DNA of 64,000 bases, taken from the NCBI RefSeq assembly GCF_965204935.1, contig NZ_CBDBFO010000002.1. One strand, 5' to 3'. The translations under genes and the position numbers were made by a program. The notes beneath the pieces are model-generated. The model saw only the letters and a list, made by a program, of their open reading frames with translations. It had not been told where the DNA came from and ran no database searches. Below, piece by piece: positions 54,227 through 62,626 of the stretch. The stretch comes from Hoeflea_A sp965204935 (GTDB lineage Bacteria > Pseudomonadota > Alphaproteobacteria > Rhizobiales > Rhizobiaceae). Numbering within the stretch: position 1 is the stretch's first letter; each line of letters opens with the position of its first letter.

Positions 54227-55147
54227 TCACGCCGCCTGGGCGGCGGGCGTGCGGGCCTCGCGATGGGCGATGTAGATCGACGCGGAGACGATCAACAAGG
54301 AGCCGAACCACAGGTTCCCCGTCGGGACAAACCCGAAGACAATCCAGCCGGCCAGAACATTGAGCGGCAGCTTCAGATGATCGAACGGCTGCACATAGGC
54401 CGCATCCGCGCTCGCATAGGCGCGCACAATGAAGAATTGCGCCGCCATGGTCATCACGCCGGCGCCGATGATCAGTGCCGCGGCAGCCATGCCCGGAATG
54501 GCGAACCCGCCGGCCGTCGTCGCGAGGCCGGCGTTGATCGGCGTCAGCAGGAGCAGCATGTAAAGCGTGATTGTCTGCGAGGATTCTGTTTCGGTCAGCT
54601 TCTTGGTCATCAACGAGGTCGCCGCCCAGAACACGGCCGCCGCCACCGGCAGCAATGTCGCGCTGGTGAAGGCATCGGACCATGGCGCGAGGATGATCAT
54701 GCCGCCGGCAAAGCCAATCAGCGTTGCCATCCAGCGTGCCGCGCCGACGCGTTCACCGAGCAGCAGCCCGGCACCGAGCGTCACAAAGAAGGGCGACGTC
54801 ATGATCAGCGCAATCGCCTGCCAGATGGGGACTGACGCAAGGCCGGCCACCCAGAACTGGACGCCGATGGCCGCCAGTGCCACGCGCATGACATGGGCCC
54901 CGGCATTGGCGGTTTTCAATACGCCGAAGCCGGTGCGGACGATCCAGGGAAGGCCGCACAGCATGGCAATGAAGTACTGCCAGAAAGCCGCGGAGGTCGG
55001 CAGCATGCCGAAACGCATGGTCACGGCCTGCAGGCCGACATTGACCAATGCAAATGCGGCGCCGGCGAGCACCATATAGGCAGCGCCGGCCAGCGCGGGG
55101 TTGTGCAGATAGATCTGTGAATGTGTGTGGTGGTTTGTCTGATTCAT
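54227..55147 (-). CDS. ribN: EamA-family riboflavin transporter
   Basis: 306 residues, ten hydrophobic spans in two EamA repeats (first AAYMVLAGAAFALVNVGLQ). By sequence alone it is a drug/metabolite transporter; the FMN riboswitch in its leader points to riboflavin or flavin uptake, matching RibN of rhizobia. ATG 55147 is preferred over GTG 55150, because AAGGAA is correctly placed. It has a His-rich start (MNQTNHHTHS). Gene symbol is from context and family knowledge. Confidence 0.85.
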   Translation of the reverse strand: MNQTNHHTHSQIYLHNPALAGAAYMVLAGAAFALVNVGLQAVTMRFGMLPTSAAFWQYFIAMLCGLPWIVRTGFGVLKTANAGAHVMRVALAAIGVQFWVAGLASVPIWQAIALIMTSPFFVTLGAGLLLGERVGAARWMATLIGFAGGMIILAPWSDAFTSATLLPVAAAVFWAATSLMTKKLTETESSQTITLYMLLLLTPINAGLATTAGGFAIPGMAAAALIIGAGVMTMAAQFFIVRAYASADAAYVQPFDHLKLPLNVLAGWIVFGFVPTGNLWFGSLLIVSASIYIAHREARTPAAQAA

Positions 55148-55201
55148 CACATGTTCCTTTTAAGAACCTATAAGAATCAGGGCATACAGGCATGACCATC
55201 A

Positions 55202-55221
55202 GCATTCCGTGGGCGGAATGC
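55202..55221 (-). terminator. Expression-platform hairpin after the FMN riboswitch
   Basis: Perfect 8-base stem GCATTCCG/CGGAATGC with a 4-base loop, between aptamer and start codon. No U-tract follows, so it is more likely part of the switching structure (the GCATTC also occurs in the P1 strand) than a plain terminator. Confidence 0.5.
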
Positions 55222-55238
55222 GTCCGTGTCCTGACCCG

Positions 55239-55425
55239 CTCTCTTCCATCCGGACTGTAACCGTCGGCTTCGGAATTGCACCGAATCTGCTGACCCCGAT
55301 CCTTGTGGATCGGGCGCTCGCGGGCTTCGAAACCTCTCAGCATGCGCCGTGAGTCTCGTCACCGCCGGTGGGGAATTGCACCCCGCCCTGAGAACGAATG
55401 CGCCTCCAGCCAATGCGGCGTCGGC
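55239..55425 (-). promoter_or_regulatory. FMN riboswitch (RFN element) in ribN leader
   Basis: On the minus strand the RFN core is read in order: TCAGGGCGGGGTGCAATTCC, CCACCGGCGGT, the GCCCGCGAGCG segment, TCAGCAGATTCGGTGCAATT, CCGAAGCCGACGGTTACAGT and CCGGATGGAAGAGAG. A variable stem CGATCCACAAGGATCG lies between. It senses FMN and reduces transport gene expression. Boundaries are approximate. Confidence 0.93.
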
Positions 55426-55461
55426 GCGGTGAAAGCACTATAACAATTGCCGGCAAAAGAA

Positions 55462-55483
55462 AAGGCCGGGAAATCCCGGCCTT
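55462..55483 (-). terminator. Rho-independent terminator of the F0 ATP synthase operon
   Basis: Stem AAGGCCGGG / CCCGGCCTT with a 4-base loop; on the minus strand it is followed by TTTTCTTTT, 26 bases after the atpF stop. Confidence 0.88.
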
Positions 55484-55508
55484 TCTGGTGTCCCAATGAC
55501 AGAGCTGC

Positions 55509-55988
55509 CTAGTTGAGGCGCTCCTTCAGCTCCTCAACCGAGGCCTTGAACAATTCGGCGGTCTTCTTCTCGTCGGCCCTTTCGGCAATCAGCGTCTGGG
55601 CCGCCGCTACCGCTATGTCGACAGCCGACTGGCGCACCTCGTTGACTGCCTCTGCCTCGGCCAGGGCGATCTTCTGCTCGGCCATGGCGGTACGGCGGGC
55701 GACGAAATCCTCGGTCTTTGTGCGCGCTTCGGCGACGAGGCCGGCGGCCTCGTGTTCAGCGGCAGCGATGACCTCGCTGGCCTCCTTTTCGGCATCCTTG
55801 CGCTTGCGCTGATACTCGGCAAGAAGCTGCTGCGCCTCCTCGCGAAGACGGCGTGCCTCGTCGAGCTCGTTGCGGATCTTGTCGGCCCGGTCATCCAGCG
55901 ACTTGGCCAACATCCCGGGAACCTTGAGATACGCGATCAGCGCAAGAAACAGGATGAGTGAAATCAGGGCCCAGAATGAGGCGTCCAT
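55509..55988 (-). CDS. atpF: F0F1 ATP synthase subunit b
   Basis: 159 residues. One N-terminal membrane span (FWALISLILFLALIAYLKVP) and a long charged helix (RADKIRNELDEARRLREEA). Forms the peripheral stalk with b'. Last gene of the operon; ATG at 55988 overlaps the b' stop by one base. Ends NEVRQ...EELKERLN, normal length. Confidence 0.95.
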   Translation of the reverse strand: MDASFWALISLILFLALIAYLKVPGMLAKSLDDRADKIRNELDEARRLREEAQQLLAEYQRKRKDAEKEASEVIAAAEHEAAGLVAEARTKTEDFVARRTAMAEQKIALAEAEAVNEVRQSAVDIAVAAAQTLIAERADEKKTAELFKASVEELKERLN

Positions 55989-56542
55989 TATTCCCTCCCC
56001 TCGGCAGCGGCCTTGACGGCGGCACTCAATTTGGCCTTGGTGACCGTTCCGCCGACGAGCTGGGAGACAATGGCCGCGGTTGTGTCGGCGGCGATTGCGT
56101 CGACTTCGGCAAGGGCGTTGCTCTTGACAGCGGCGATCTCCGCTTCCGCCTTCTCAAGCTTTCCGGCCACCTCGGCCTCGACCTTCGAACGCTCTTCATC
56201 AGCATCGGCCTTGGCGGCATCGCGCGCCGCCTGGGCGATCTCGTGGGCCTTGGACTTGGCGTCGGCAAGTTCCTGCTCATAGGCAGCAAATGCCTGGTCC
56301 GCCTCTTCCTTCAGCCGGCCCGCCTCGTTGAGGTCCTGGGCGATCCGGTCGCGCCGTGTCTCGAGGATGCTGCCGATCCGCGGCAGGACGACCCGGGACA
56401 TGAACAGATAGAAGAGGCCGAAGGTGATGGCCAGCCAAAGGAGCTGCGAAGCAAATGTGGAGCTGTCAAACGGCGGAAAATTGCCTCCCGCCGCATTTTC
56501 AGCAGCTTGTTCAGTGGCTGCGTGGGCCGCTGTTACGAGCAT
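55988..56542 (-). CDS. atpG: F0F1 ATP synthase subunit b'
   Basis: 184 residues from ATG 56542 (MLVTAAHAATEQ). Membrane span QLLWLAITFGLFYLFMSRVVLP near residue 30-50, then a long Ala/Glu/Lys helix (LKEEADQAFAAYEQELADAK). The second, diverged b subunit is typical of alphaproteobacteria. The start is chosen to match the short soluble leader before the span; the longer open frame upstream overlaps non-coding sequence. Confidence 0.94.
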   Translation of the reverse strand: MLVTAAHAATEQAAENAAGGNFPPFDSSTFASQLLWLAITFGLFYLFMSRVVLPRIGSILETRRDRIAQDLNEAGRLKEEADQAFAAYEQELADAKSKAHEIAQAARDAAKADADEERSKVEAEVAGKLEKAEAEIAAVKSNALAEVDAIAADTTAAIVSQLVGGTVTKAKLSAAVKAAAEGRE

Positions 56543-56685
56543 TGTTGCCTCCAAATGGTTCCACAACACCGCGGGCGCGCATACGCGTCCGGGCACCATG
56601 GTTCAAACTGCGGGACGGACAGCAATCATGCACGCCGCCCAAGGGCCGCGCCGTTCTCGCACGACCCGACATGCCGGCCGCTGAA

Positions 56686-56913
56686 TTAAACGGCGAACAG
56701 GAGGAGCAGTGCAACGAGCAGCGAGAAGATGCCCAGGGCCTCGGTCACGGCGAAGCCGAAGATCAGGCGGCCGAACTGGCCGTCAGCTGCCGACGGGTTG
56801 CGCAGTGCACCGGACAGGTAGTTTCCGAAGATGGTGCCAAGGCCAATGCCCGCACCGCCCATGCCGAGACAAGCAATGCCTGCGCCGATGTATTTTGCTG
56901 CTTCCGCTTCCAT
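56686..56913 (-). CDS. atpE: F0F1 ATP synthase subunit c
   Basis: 75 residues, two membrane helices: KYIGAGIACLGMGGAGIGLGTIF and IFGFAVTEALGIFSLLVALLLLF, joined by the polar loop RNPSA. The proton-binding acid is the Glu in AVTEALG. Forms the rotor ring. Second-to-third position of the operon as usual. Confidence 0.97.
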   Translation of the reverse strand: MEAEAAKYIGAGIACLGMGGAGIGLGTIFGNYLSGALRNPSAADGQFGRLIFGFAVTEALGIFSLLVALLLLFAV

Positions 56914-56979
56914 GATGAACTCCTTCGAATGGGATAATTGCGGCTATCTTTGTGGCGGCTGAGCCGCCGGGTTCTTTTC

Positions 56980-57729
56980 CTAGTGGCTGGGATGCAGGGC
57001 GTCGTTGAGATACATGCACGTCAGTACCGCAAAGACATAGGCCTGCAGGAAGCTGACCAGGAACTCCAGTCCGGTCAGCGCGATCGTCATGATCAACGGC
57101 AGGATTGCACCGCCAATGCCAAGCGCGCCCAGCGCGCTCAAGGACGTGACGAAGCCCGCGAAGACCTTCAGCGTGATATGTCCGGCCAGCATGTTGGCGA
57201 ACAAACGGACCGACAGGCTGATCGGCCGTGAAAGGAATGAGATGACCTCAATGGCAACCACCAGGGGCAGCAGGATTCCCGGCACGCCACTCGGGACGAA
57301 CAATTGCAGGAAACCAAGGCCGTGTTTCATGAAGCCGTAGACCACGACCGTTCCGATCACCAGCATGGCGAGCGCGAAGGTAACGATGATGTGGCTGGTC
57401 ACGGTAAAGAAATAGGGGAACATGCCGAGTAGATTGGCCACCAGCACGAACATGAAGAGCGAGAACACCATCGGGAAGAAGCGCATGCCCGCGGTGCCTG
57501 CCCCGTCCCTCAGCATCGAAGCCACGAATTCGTAGCACATCTCCGACACCGACTGCATCCGGCTCGGGACCATGCCACGGTTGGATGTCGTCAGAAACAG
57601 GAAACCGGAAGCCGCGGCGACCGTTGCAACCATGAACAGCGACGAATTGGTGAAGGAGAAGTCCAGACCGCCGACCTCAATCGGAATGATCTTGCTGATG
57701 TGGAACTGGTGGATCGGATCGTTGGCCAC
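56980..57729 (-). CDS. atpB: F0F1 ATP synthase subunit a
   Basis: 249 residues, polytopic. The essential arginine next to the c ring lies in SLSVRLFANMLAGH. It starts MANDPIHQFHISKIIPIEVGG, the usual alphaproteobacterial start, and ends with a further long span before LNDALHPSH. Follows atpI by 29 bases. Confidence 0.96.
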   Translation of the reverse strand: MANDPIHQFHISKIIPIEVGGLDFSFTNSSLFMVATVAAASGFLFLTTSNRGMVPSRMQSVSEMCYEFVASMLRDGAGTAGMRFFPMVFSLFMFVLVANLLGMFPYFFTVTSHIIVTFALAMLVIGTVVVYGFMKHGLGFLQLFVPSGVPGILLPLVVAIEVISFLSRPISLSVRLFANMLAGHITLKVFAGFVTSLSALGALGIGGAILPLIMTIALTGLEFLVSFLQAYVFAVLTCMYLNDALHPSH

Positions 57730-57758
57730 CTTGTGCCTCTCTCTTTGCGCCGGCCTGT

Positions 57759-58166
57759 TCAGCCCTTTGCGTCATGATTGTTGCCCCTGCCGTTCTTCCG
57801 GTCCAGGCGATTATCCGCCACCAGACCGGCCGAACGCATGACGTTCAGTACCCCGGCAACGAAACCCAAAAGAAGAAAGAGAATCATTCCCCAAGGCGTC
57901 GTCCCGAGGAAACGGTCAATCAGATAGCCGAGAAGTGCTCCGACAAAGATCGCGGCGACAAACTCTGTCGAAAGCTGAAACGCCTTGGCGTAGGACGATT
58001 TGCCCGCCCATTCAGCTTCCTTGTCCGGTTTGTCTGCCGGCCGGCGAGAGGCAAGTTCATCCCCCAGTCGCCTGCGGCGCGCTTCCAGACCATCGGCCTG
58101 ATCATTCCGTTCGCCATCGTCAGGAGCAGTGTTATCTGTTCCTTTGTTTTGCGCTGGTTTTCTCAT
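57759..58166 (-). CDS. atpI: ATP synthase protein I (AtpI)
   Basis: 135 residues from ATG 58166 (MRKPAQNKG). Acidic and basic N-terminal segment, then two spans: ELSTEFVAAIFVGALLGYLI and GMILFLLLGFVAGVLNVMRS. AtpI helps assemble the c ring or handle magnesium. First gene of atpIBEF'F; the 280 bases upstream up to the methyltransferase gene are AT-rich around 58280-58330 and probably hold the promoter. Confidence 0.9.
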   Translation of the reverse strand: MRKPAQNKGTDNTAPDDGERNDQADGLEARRRRLGDELASRRPADKPDKEAEWAGKSSYAKAFQLSTEFVAAIFVGALLGYLIDRFLGTTPWGMILFLLLGFVAGVLNVMRSAGLVADNRLDRKNGRGNNHDAKG

Positions 58167-58445
58167 GAAAGTCGCGCTCCACAAGGTGCCTGACGATCGG
58201 AAACGGGACCGTTCCGAAGTCGGGCGCAACATAGTTTTCCGCCCATGGCAAGTCAAGGCGACATTCCGGCCAAGCGCACTCATATTTTCTCTATTAAAAA
58301 CAGATGGTTATGGAATGCTCATCGGAATCTTAGACTTAAGCGTCAAAGAATCATTCCGCAATGCGGCACTTTGCCCGCAACCGGACCTCGGCCGCATGTG
58401 CGGACCGGCGCTCCGGAGCGGCACCGTCTCCCGGTGGATTCGATG

Positions 58446-59111
58446 TCAGCAGCAGCGCAGCACCGGCATATTGGCGGCAAAAAAAGCTTCGCTCAGAGCC
58501 AGCATCACCGCATGGTCCGGCGTGAAGAGATATACGACGTCCCAACGCTCGGTCATGGCGTCGCTGCCGATGACCGCGAGACCGTACCGCCCGGCGAGTT
58601 CCTTGTGGAAGCGCATCGGGAGATCGCTGCCGTAGCCGCTCCAGTGGTAATGGCTCTCCGGCACAGCCCGCCCCAGTTCAAAGGTCTCGACGCAAAAGGC
58701 GGTGATGGGCACGGTGATCTGGAGAACACCGGCAGGTCTCAAAACACGGAACAGCTCACGCATACCGGCGAAATCATTCTCGACATGCTCGAGCACGTGG
58801 TTCGCAACGATCCAGTCATACGTATCGTCCGGACGGTCGATGGCGCTCAGATCGAGGCTGTTTTCCTCCTCGAAGACCGAAATCTCGAAGGACTTGAACC
58901 GCTCCTTGGGCGCGGCGATATCGCGGGAGAACTGCAGGGCGGACGCACTTGCAAGCATTGCGTCCGGCAGTGCGTCATAGACCTGACGTATGATGCGGTG
59001 CCGCTCCAGCGATGTGCAGGTAACGCAGCGCGGCGGCTGCCCGTTCTTCGCCAGCCGGCCCGAAGGCCCTGCCCTGAACTGCGTACCACCGCAGATATTG
59101 CAGATCGCCAT
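58446..59111 (-). CDS. Class I SAM-dependent methyltransferase with N-terminal zinc ribbon
   Basis: 221 residues. Two CxxC pairs (CNICGG near residue 4 and CVTCTSLERHR near residue 31) make a zinc ribbon; the methyltransferase part is Methyltransf_11-like with DWIVANHVLEHVEND and GMRELFRVLRPAGVLQITVP. No clear GxGxG motif in the first strand, so the fold is diverged. Substrate unknown; related proteins often act in polysaccharide synthesis. ATG 59111 begins at the zinc ribbon. Confidence 0.75.
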   Translation of the reverse strand: MAICNICGGTQFRAGPSGRLAKNGQPPRCVTCTSLERHRIIRQVYDALPDAMLASASALQFSRDIAAPKERFKSFEISVFEEENSLDLSAIDRPDDTYDWIVANHVLEHVENDFAGMRELFRVLRPAGVLQITVPITAFCVETFELGRAVPESHYHWSGYGSDLPMRFHKELAGRYGLAVIGSDAMTERWDVVYLFTPDHAVMLALSEAFFAANMPVLRCC

Positions 59112-59247
59112 TGCGTTCCCTTTGCGCGCAATCATTCATCAATGACAGCTGCCACAGCCACCGGCGCCGCCGATTGCCACACATAGGCGGTGAGATGGCG
59201 GGCGGCAAGCGCCCGGGTTTAGAGATGAAGGTTAGCGGGAGCTGCGG

Positions 59248-59946
59248 TCAGCTCCAGCCGCCGCCATGGGTGCGGTAGAAGATGTGAAGGCCGATCCGTC
59301 CGACGCGTTTCATGCGGCGGGCCCATTTCGGCCGCACATATGTCGCGTGGTAGTGGGTGGAGGAACCAACCTCATCGAGCCAGATCTTGCCGGCGGTCAC
59401 GGCCATGGAGACATCCTTGGCGATCGACCAGTGGTGCCGCGAACGGACACGGTCGCGAATGCCGTCGCAAGCGAAGGAGAACTGGCAGCGGTTGCGCCAG
59501 CGCTTGTTCTGGTAAACGACGCCGCAGATCGTGTTCGGATAGGCCGGATTGCGCACGCGGTTCAAGATAACCTGGGCAACGGCCGCCTGTCCCTTCACCG
59601 GTTCGCCGCGCGCCTCGAAATAGACTCCAGACGCAAGGCACCGCTGCTCGCTGTCGGTAAAGACGTGCGGCGGCAAGGCATTACCCGCCCAGGCATGGTC
59701 GTTCTTCGGCACCGGCGGGAAAAACCGGCCGTTGTCCTCTTCGTCTCGCAGGACGGAGGCAAAGGGCGAGTTGCTCGCATAGTCCGGTCCCTCGGGCGCG
59801 TAGGCGGTGGCCAGGATATCCGGTTTGTCGTTGTTGACCAGATTCGCCAGCATCACCGGAACCTTGTTGCGGGCTTTCGGTTCGGTGCGGCTGTGGAATG
59901 CCGTCGCAATCTCCACTTCCCGGCCGCGAATGTCCGGTTCGACGAA
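59248..59946 (-). CDS. Cell wall hydrolase (SleB-like), 3' exon after group II intron
   Basis: 233 codons encoding FVEPDIRGREVEIATAFHSR at the junction and then the Hydrolase_2 domain: CLASGVYFEARGEPVKGQAA with a candidate catalytic Glu, VILNRVRNPAYPNTICGVVYQN, and CQFSFACDG. With the 5' exon (61834-62340) the gene encodes 401 residues. Joining exons at 61834/59946 restores LQMA-FVEPDIRG, the family-like sequence. Whether the protein is made depends on intron splicing. An ATG inside (59916) allows shorter product. Confidence 0.85.
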   Translation of the reverse strand, partial: FVEPDIRGREVEIATAFHSRTEPKARNKVPVMLANLVNNDKPDILATAYAPEGPDYASNSPFASVLRDEEDNGRFFPPVPKNDHAWAGNALPPHVFTDSEQRCLASGVYFEARGEPVKGQAAVAQVILNRVRNPAYPNTICGVVYQNKRWRNRCQFSFACDGIRDRVRSRHHWSIAKDVSMAVTAGKIWLDEVGSSTHYHATYVRPKWARRMKRVGRIGLHIFYRTHGGGWS

Positions 59947-59984
59947 GTCGAGTAGCCGAGGGGAATTTCACCCCTCGGCCCTCA

Positions 59985-60020
59985 CAGAACCGGACTTGAG
60001 ACTCTCGCCTCATCCGGCTC
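59985..60020 (-). ncRNA. Group II intron domain V
   Basis: Minus-strand sequence starting GAGCCGGATGAGGCGAGAGT and pairing back through CTCAAGTCCGGTTC. It has the conserved 34-36-base hairpin form of the catalytic core, directly before the domain VI hairpin. Confidence 0.85.
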
Positions 60021-61343
60021 CTACTCTCCAGCCTCCGGTCGAATACCGAGTTGCCACAGGACAAAAAGGTTGGGGTCCCGTCGCGCGATACGTCCCAGCC
60101 AATGCGTGGACGCCCGCTCCCGGCGTCTGAACCGTTTATATTTCCGTCGCGCCCAGCGGGCGAGGGCCACGTTCACCTGACGCAGCACCTGAACGCACTT
60201 CGAGCGGTAATAGCGCCCGTAGTAGTTCATCCAGCCTCGCACCGCCGGATTAATCAGGCGGGCCAGATCCTCCAGGGTCTGATTGTTCCTGGTGGATGCC
60301 ATCCGCCACTCGCGGATGGTCCTGCGCACCGCCTTCGCCGCTTGAACACTGATCGCCGGCAGGAAGCTGACGAAGTAGTGTCCCCACCGGTTCCTGGCTC
60401 GCCGAGGCTGGAACGTAAAGCCGAGAAAGTCGAACTTGACCCGCTCGTGTTCCTGCCTGCGGTCATCGTCCTTGCAGTAGACGATTTTGGTCTTCGTCGG
60501 ATGCAATTCCAGACCGCAATCGGCCAGCCGTTTCCGGATGGCCTCCAACACCGCCTGCGCCTCTCCTTCGCTCCTGCAGTGAACGACTGCATCATCCGCG
60601 TAACGTTCAAAGCGGACGTTTGGATGGTTTCGTTCCATCCACGAGTCGAACGCGTAGTGCAGGAAGAGATTGGCGAGAATCGGACTGATTGGTGAGCCTT
60701 GCGGCGTTCCCTTGGTCCGTTCTTCCCGGGTGCCGTCCGGTCGCTCGACAGCAGCGCGAAGCCACCGCCCAACGTACAGCCGGATCCAGGCCAGGTCAGT
60801 GTGATGTGCAACGGCACGTTCGATCAGGTCATGCGGAATCGAATCAAAAAATGCTTTGATATCAAGATCGATCACCCAGTCGAACGTCCAGCAGCGTTTC
60901 CGTGCCACTCCGACCGCATCAAGCGCCGAACGACCGGGCCGATAGCCATAGGAATCACGGTGGAACATCGGTTCCACCATTGGTTCCAGAACCATCTTCA
61001 CAGCCGTTTGCGCCACGCGGTCGGCGATCGTCGGAATGCCAAGAGGTCGAAGACCGCCCCCACTTTTGGGTATCTCGACGAGCCGCACCGGCGGCGGGTG
61101 ATACGAGCCCGACGACATCCGGTTCCAGACCTTGTAAAGGTTTCCCCCGAGGTCTTCCTCGAATGCTGCCATAGACACGCCGTCAACACCGCCCGCGCCG
61201 CGATTCGCCCGTACCTGTCGGTAGGCGTCCCAGACCAGCCGCTTCGGAATTTCGAATGGCTTTGCCTCAGACAACGGCTCCTCCCATCTCTGGTTGGCCG
61301 CCGTCTTCGGCTGGAGAGCCGGGTCCCTTCGCTCTACCCGCAT
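60021..61343 (-). CDS. ltrA: Group II intron reverse transcriptase/maturase
   Basis: 440 residues. RT blocks: RANRGAGGVDGVS, GLRPLGIPTIADRVAQTAVKMVLEP, the active site FERYADDAVVHCRS and GTPQGSPISPILANLFLHYAFD; then the maturase domain X with GWMNYYGRYYRSKCVQ. No HNH endonuclease domain follows, as in the RmInt1 class, which inserts using replication forks. It ends only one base before domain V, the usual place. Confidence 0.93.
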   Translation of the reverse strand: MRVERRDPALQPKTAANQRWEEPLSEAKPFEIPKRLVWDAYRQVRANRGAGGVDGVSMAAFEEDLGGNLYKVWNRMSSGSYHPPPVRLVEIPKSGGGLRPLGIPTIADRVAQTAVKMVLEPMVEPMFHRDSYGYRPGRSALDAVGVARKRCWTFDWVIDLDIKAFFDSIPHDLIERAVAHHTDLAWIRLYVGRWLRAAVERPDGTREERTKGTPQGSPISPILANLFLHYAFDSWMERNHPNVRFERYADDAVVHCRSEGEAQAVLEAIRKRLADCGLELHPTKTKIVYCKDDDRRQEHERVKFDFLGFTFQPRRARNRWGHYFVSFLPAISVQAAKAVRRTIREWRMASTRNNQTLEDLARLINPAVRGWMNYYGRYYRSKCVQVLRQVNVALARWARRKYKRFRRRERASTHWLGRIARRDPNLFVLWQLGIRPEAGE

Positions 61344-61833
61344 TACCGGGTTTCATCACTAATACGGACCCGTCCGCCCCTGTGCTCCGCTTCGGTACTC
61401 GGCTCCTTGCGGGTCTGCCGCTTGGAGGTCTCCCTTGGCATCGGAGCGCCAGGTTCCCACGTTCCACACAGGAGCCTCTCGCTGGTCTCACGCCATCTTT
61501 ATGCCGGTCGCCGCTCGGACAGTCAGCAGGCATCCTCCGAACTTCGTCCCAGGCCAACGACTGGAGCCTGGTTTCGGCGACATCCCTACGCTTTCGACAC
61601 TTCATCAACGGTTCACTCGCGTTCGTCTTACCAGCAGTCACCTGACGGGTAATCCCCGCCTTTTCCACAACGCTCGCCACCCCGGCCATTGGGCCAGAGC
61701 AGCTTGTGGCGGTTTGGACCCTGGTCCTGCAACCCGAGCCCGAGGGGCCTTCCCTCATCTCCTGTGTAGCAAGGTGCTCAAAGTCAGTACTGCTACGTCA
61801 TCAGAACCTCCTCTTCGCACCGTCGTGGCGCAC

Positions 61834-62340
61834 AGCCATCTGCAGACCGTCGAGATCGGCGGGCGTCGTCACCATGCTGCGGCGCTCGAGGATCGAACCG
61901 GCCGTGAAATTCTTCGGCGGTGCCACCGGCACCGTGCTCGTCACCCGTCCGCGCTTTTGGTCCCGCGTGACGCGGTCCTCGTCGGGACCGGCATCCGTAT
62001 TGCCGTTCTTGTGGCGGAAGGCGATGGTGCGGCCATCGGACGTCTTCATGCTGACGCCCCTGGTCGAGCCCGTGATCACCGGATCCGTGAAGACCAGTTC
62101 GGCATCGTGGATCGAACCCGCAGGCGCATCGACCAGGTAGGTCTGCCAGCGTTCGCCGCCGCCTGCCGCGCCGGTCACGACACTGGCCATGTCTGAAAAA
62201 GCTGTCGACGATGTCGAAAGAAAAAGTCCCAACACCCCAAAAGCAACGGGGGTTGTCCAGCCACGGTCTAACGACGCCAGCCGGCCCCAAACGGCTAATC
62301 TTTCACGCAAAACCCTACTCCGCGCACCCGTACTGAACAC
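61834..62340 (-). CDS. Cell wall hydrolase (SleB-like), 5' exon
   Basis: 169 codons from ATG 62340. A hydrophobic N-terminal anchor (PVAFGVLGLFLSTSSTAFSD) and a repeat-poor region with RWQTYLVDAPAGSIHDAELV and GRTIAFRHKNGNTDAGPDED, ending PKNFTAGSILERRSMV and LDGLQMA at the intron. The domain before SILER is the typical leader of rhizobial SleB-like hydrolases. Without splicing the frame ends 10 codons into the intron. Confidence 0.85.
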
Positions 62341-62626
62341 AATTGTTCTGATGATGGAGTATTAACCTTTATGGAGCGTTAATCGGGCAGACCCGCCCTT
62401 TTCACAATCTCTTGGATAAAAAATTGTTTCACACGTGTAGCATTCAGTCAGCCGGCATATGAAATCGGTCTCCGCGGGTCCCGGCAGCAAACCGCCAGCC
62501 GATCCAGCCTCTTAACCAAGTCTACAGACTGATCTGATCTAACGGACCGGTCTCGCGATTCGAGCGGTCCCAATGGCGAACCGACGATCGCGGCACGGCA
62601 TCAACCGGCAAGCGAGGGGTCGGGCA

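Larger units (their letters stand above)
59947..61833 (-). mobile_element. Group II intron, RmInt1-sized, inside cell wall hydrolase gene
   Basis: On the minus strand the intron starts GTGCGCC (61833) and ends in GAC (59947), 1887 bases. It carries a reverse transcriptase/maturase gene, domain V at 60020-59985, and a domain VI hairpin with stem CCGAGGGG / CCCCTCGG. Both borders were fixed by restoring the hydrolase frame, and they fit the GUGYG start and AY end of group II introns. Confidence 0.9.

Noticed and set aside
55177..55413. Short open frames across the ribN leader
   Set aside because: The sequence is fully explained by the FMN riboswitch.
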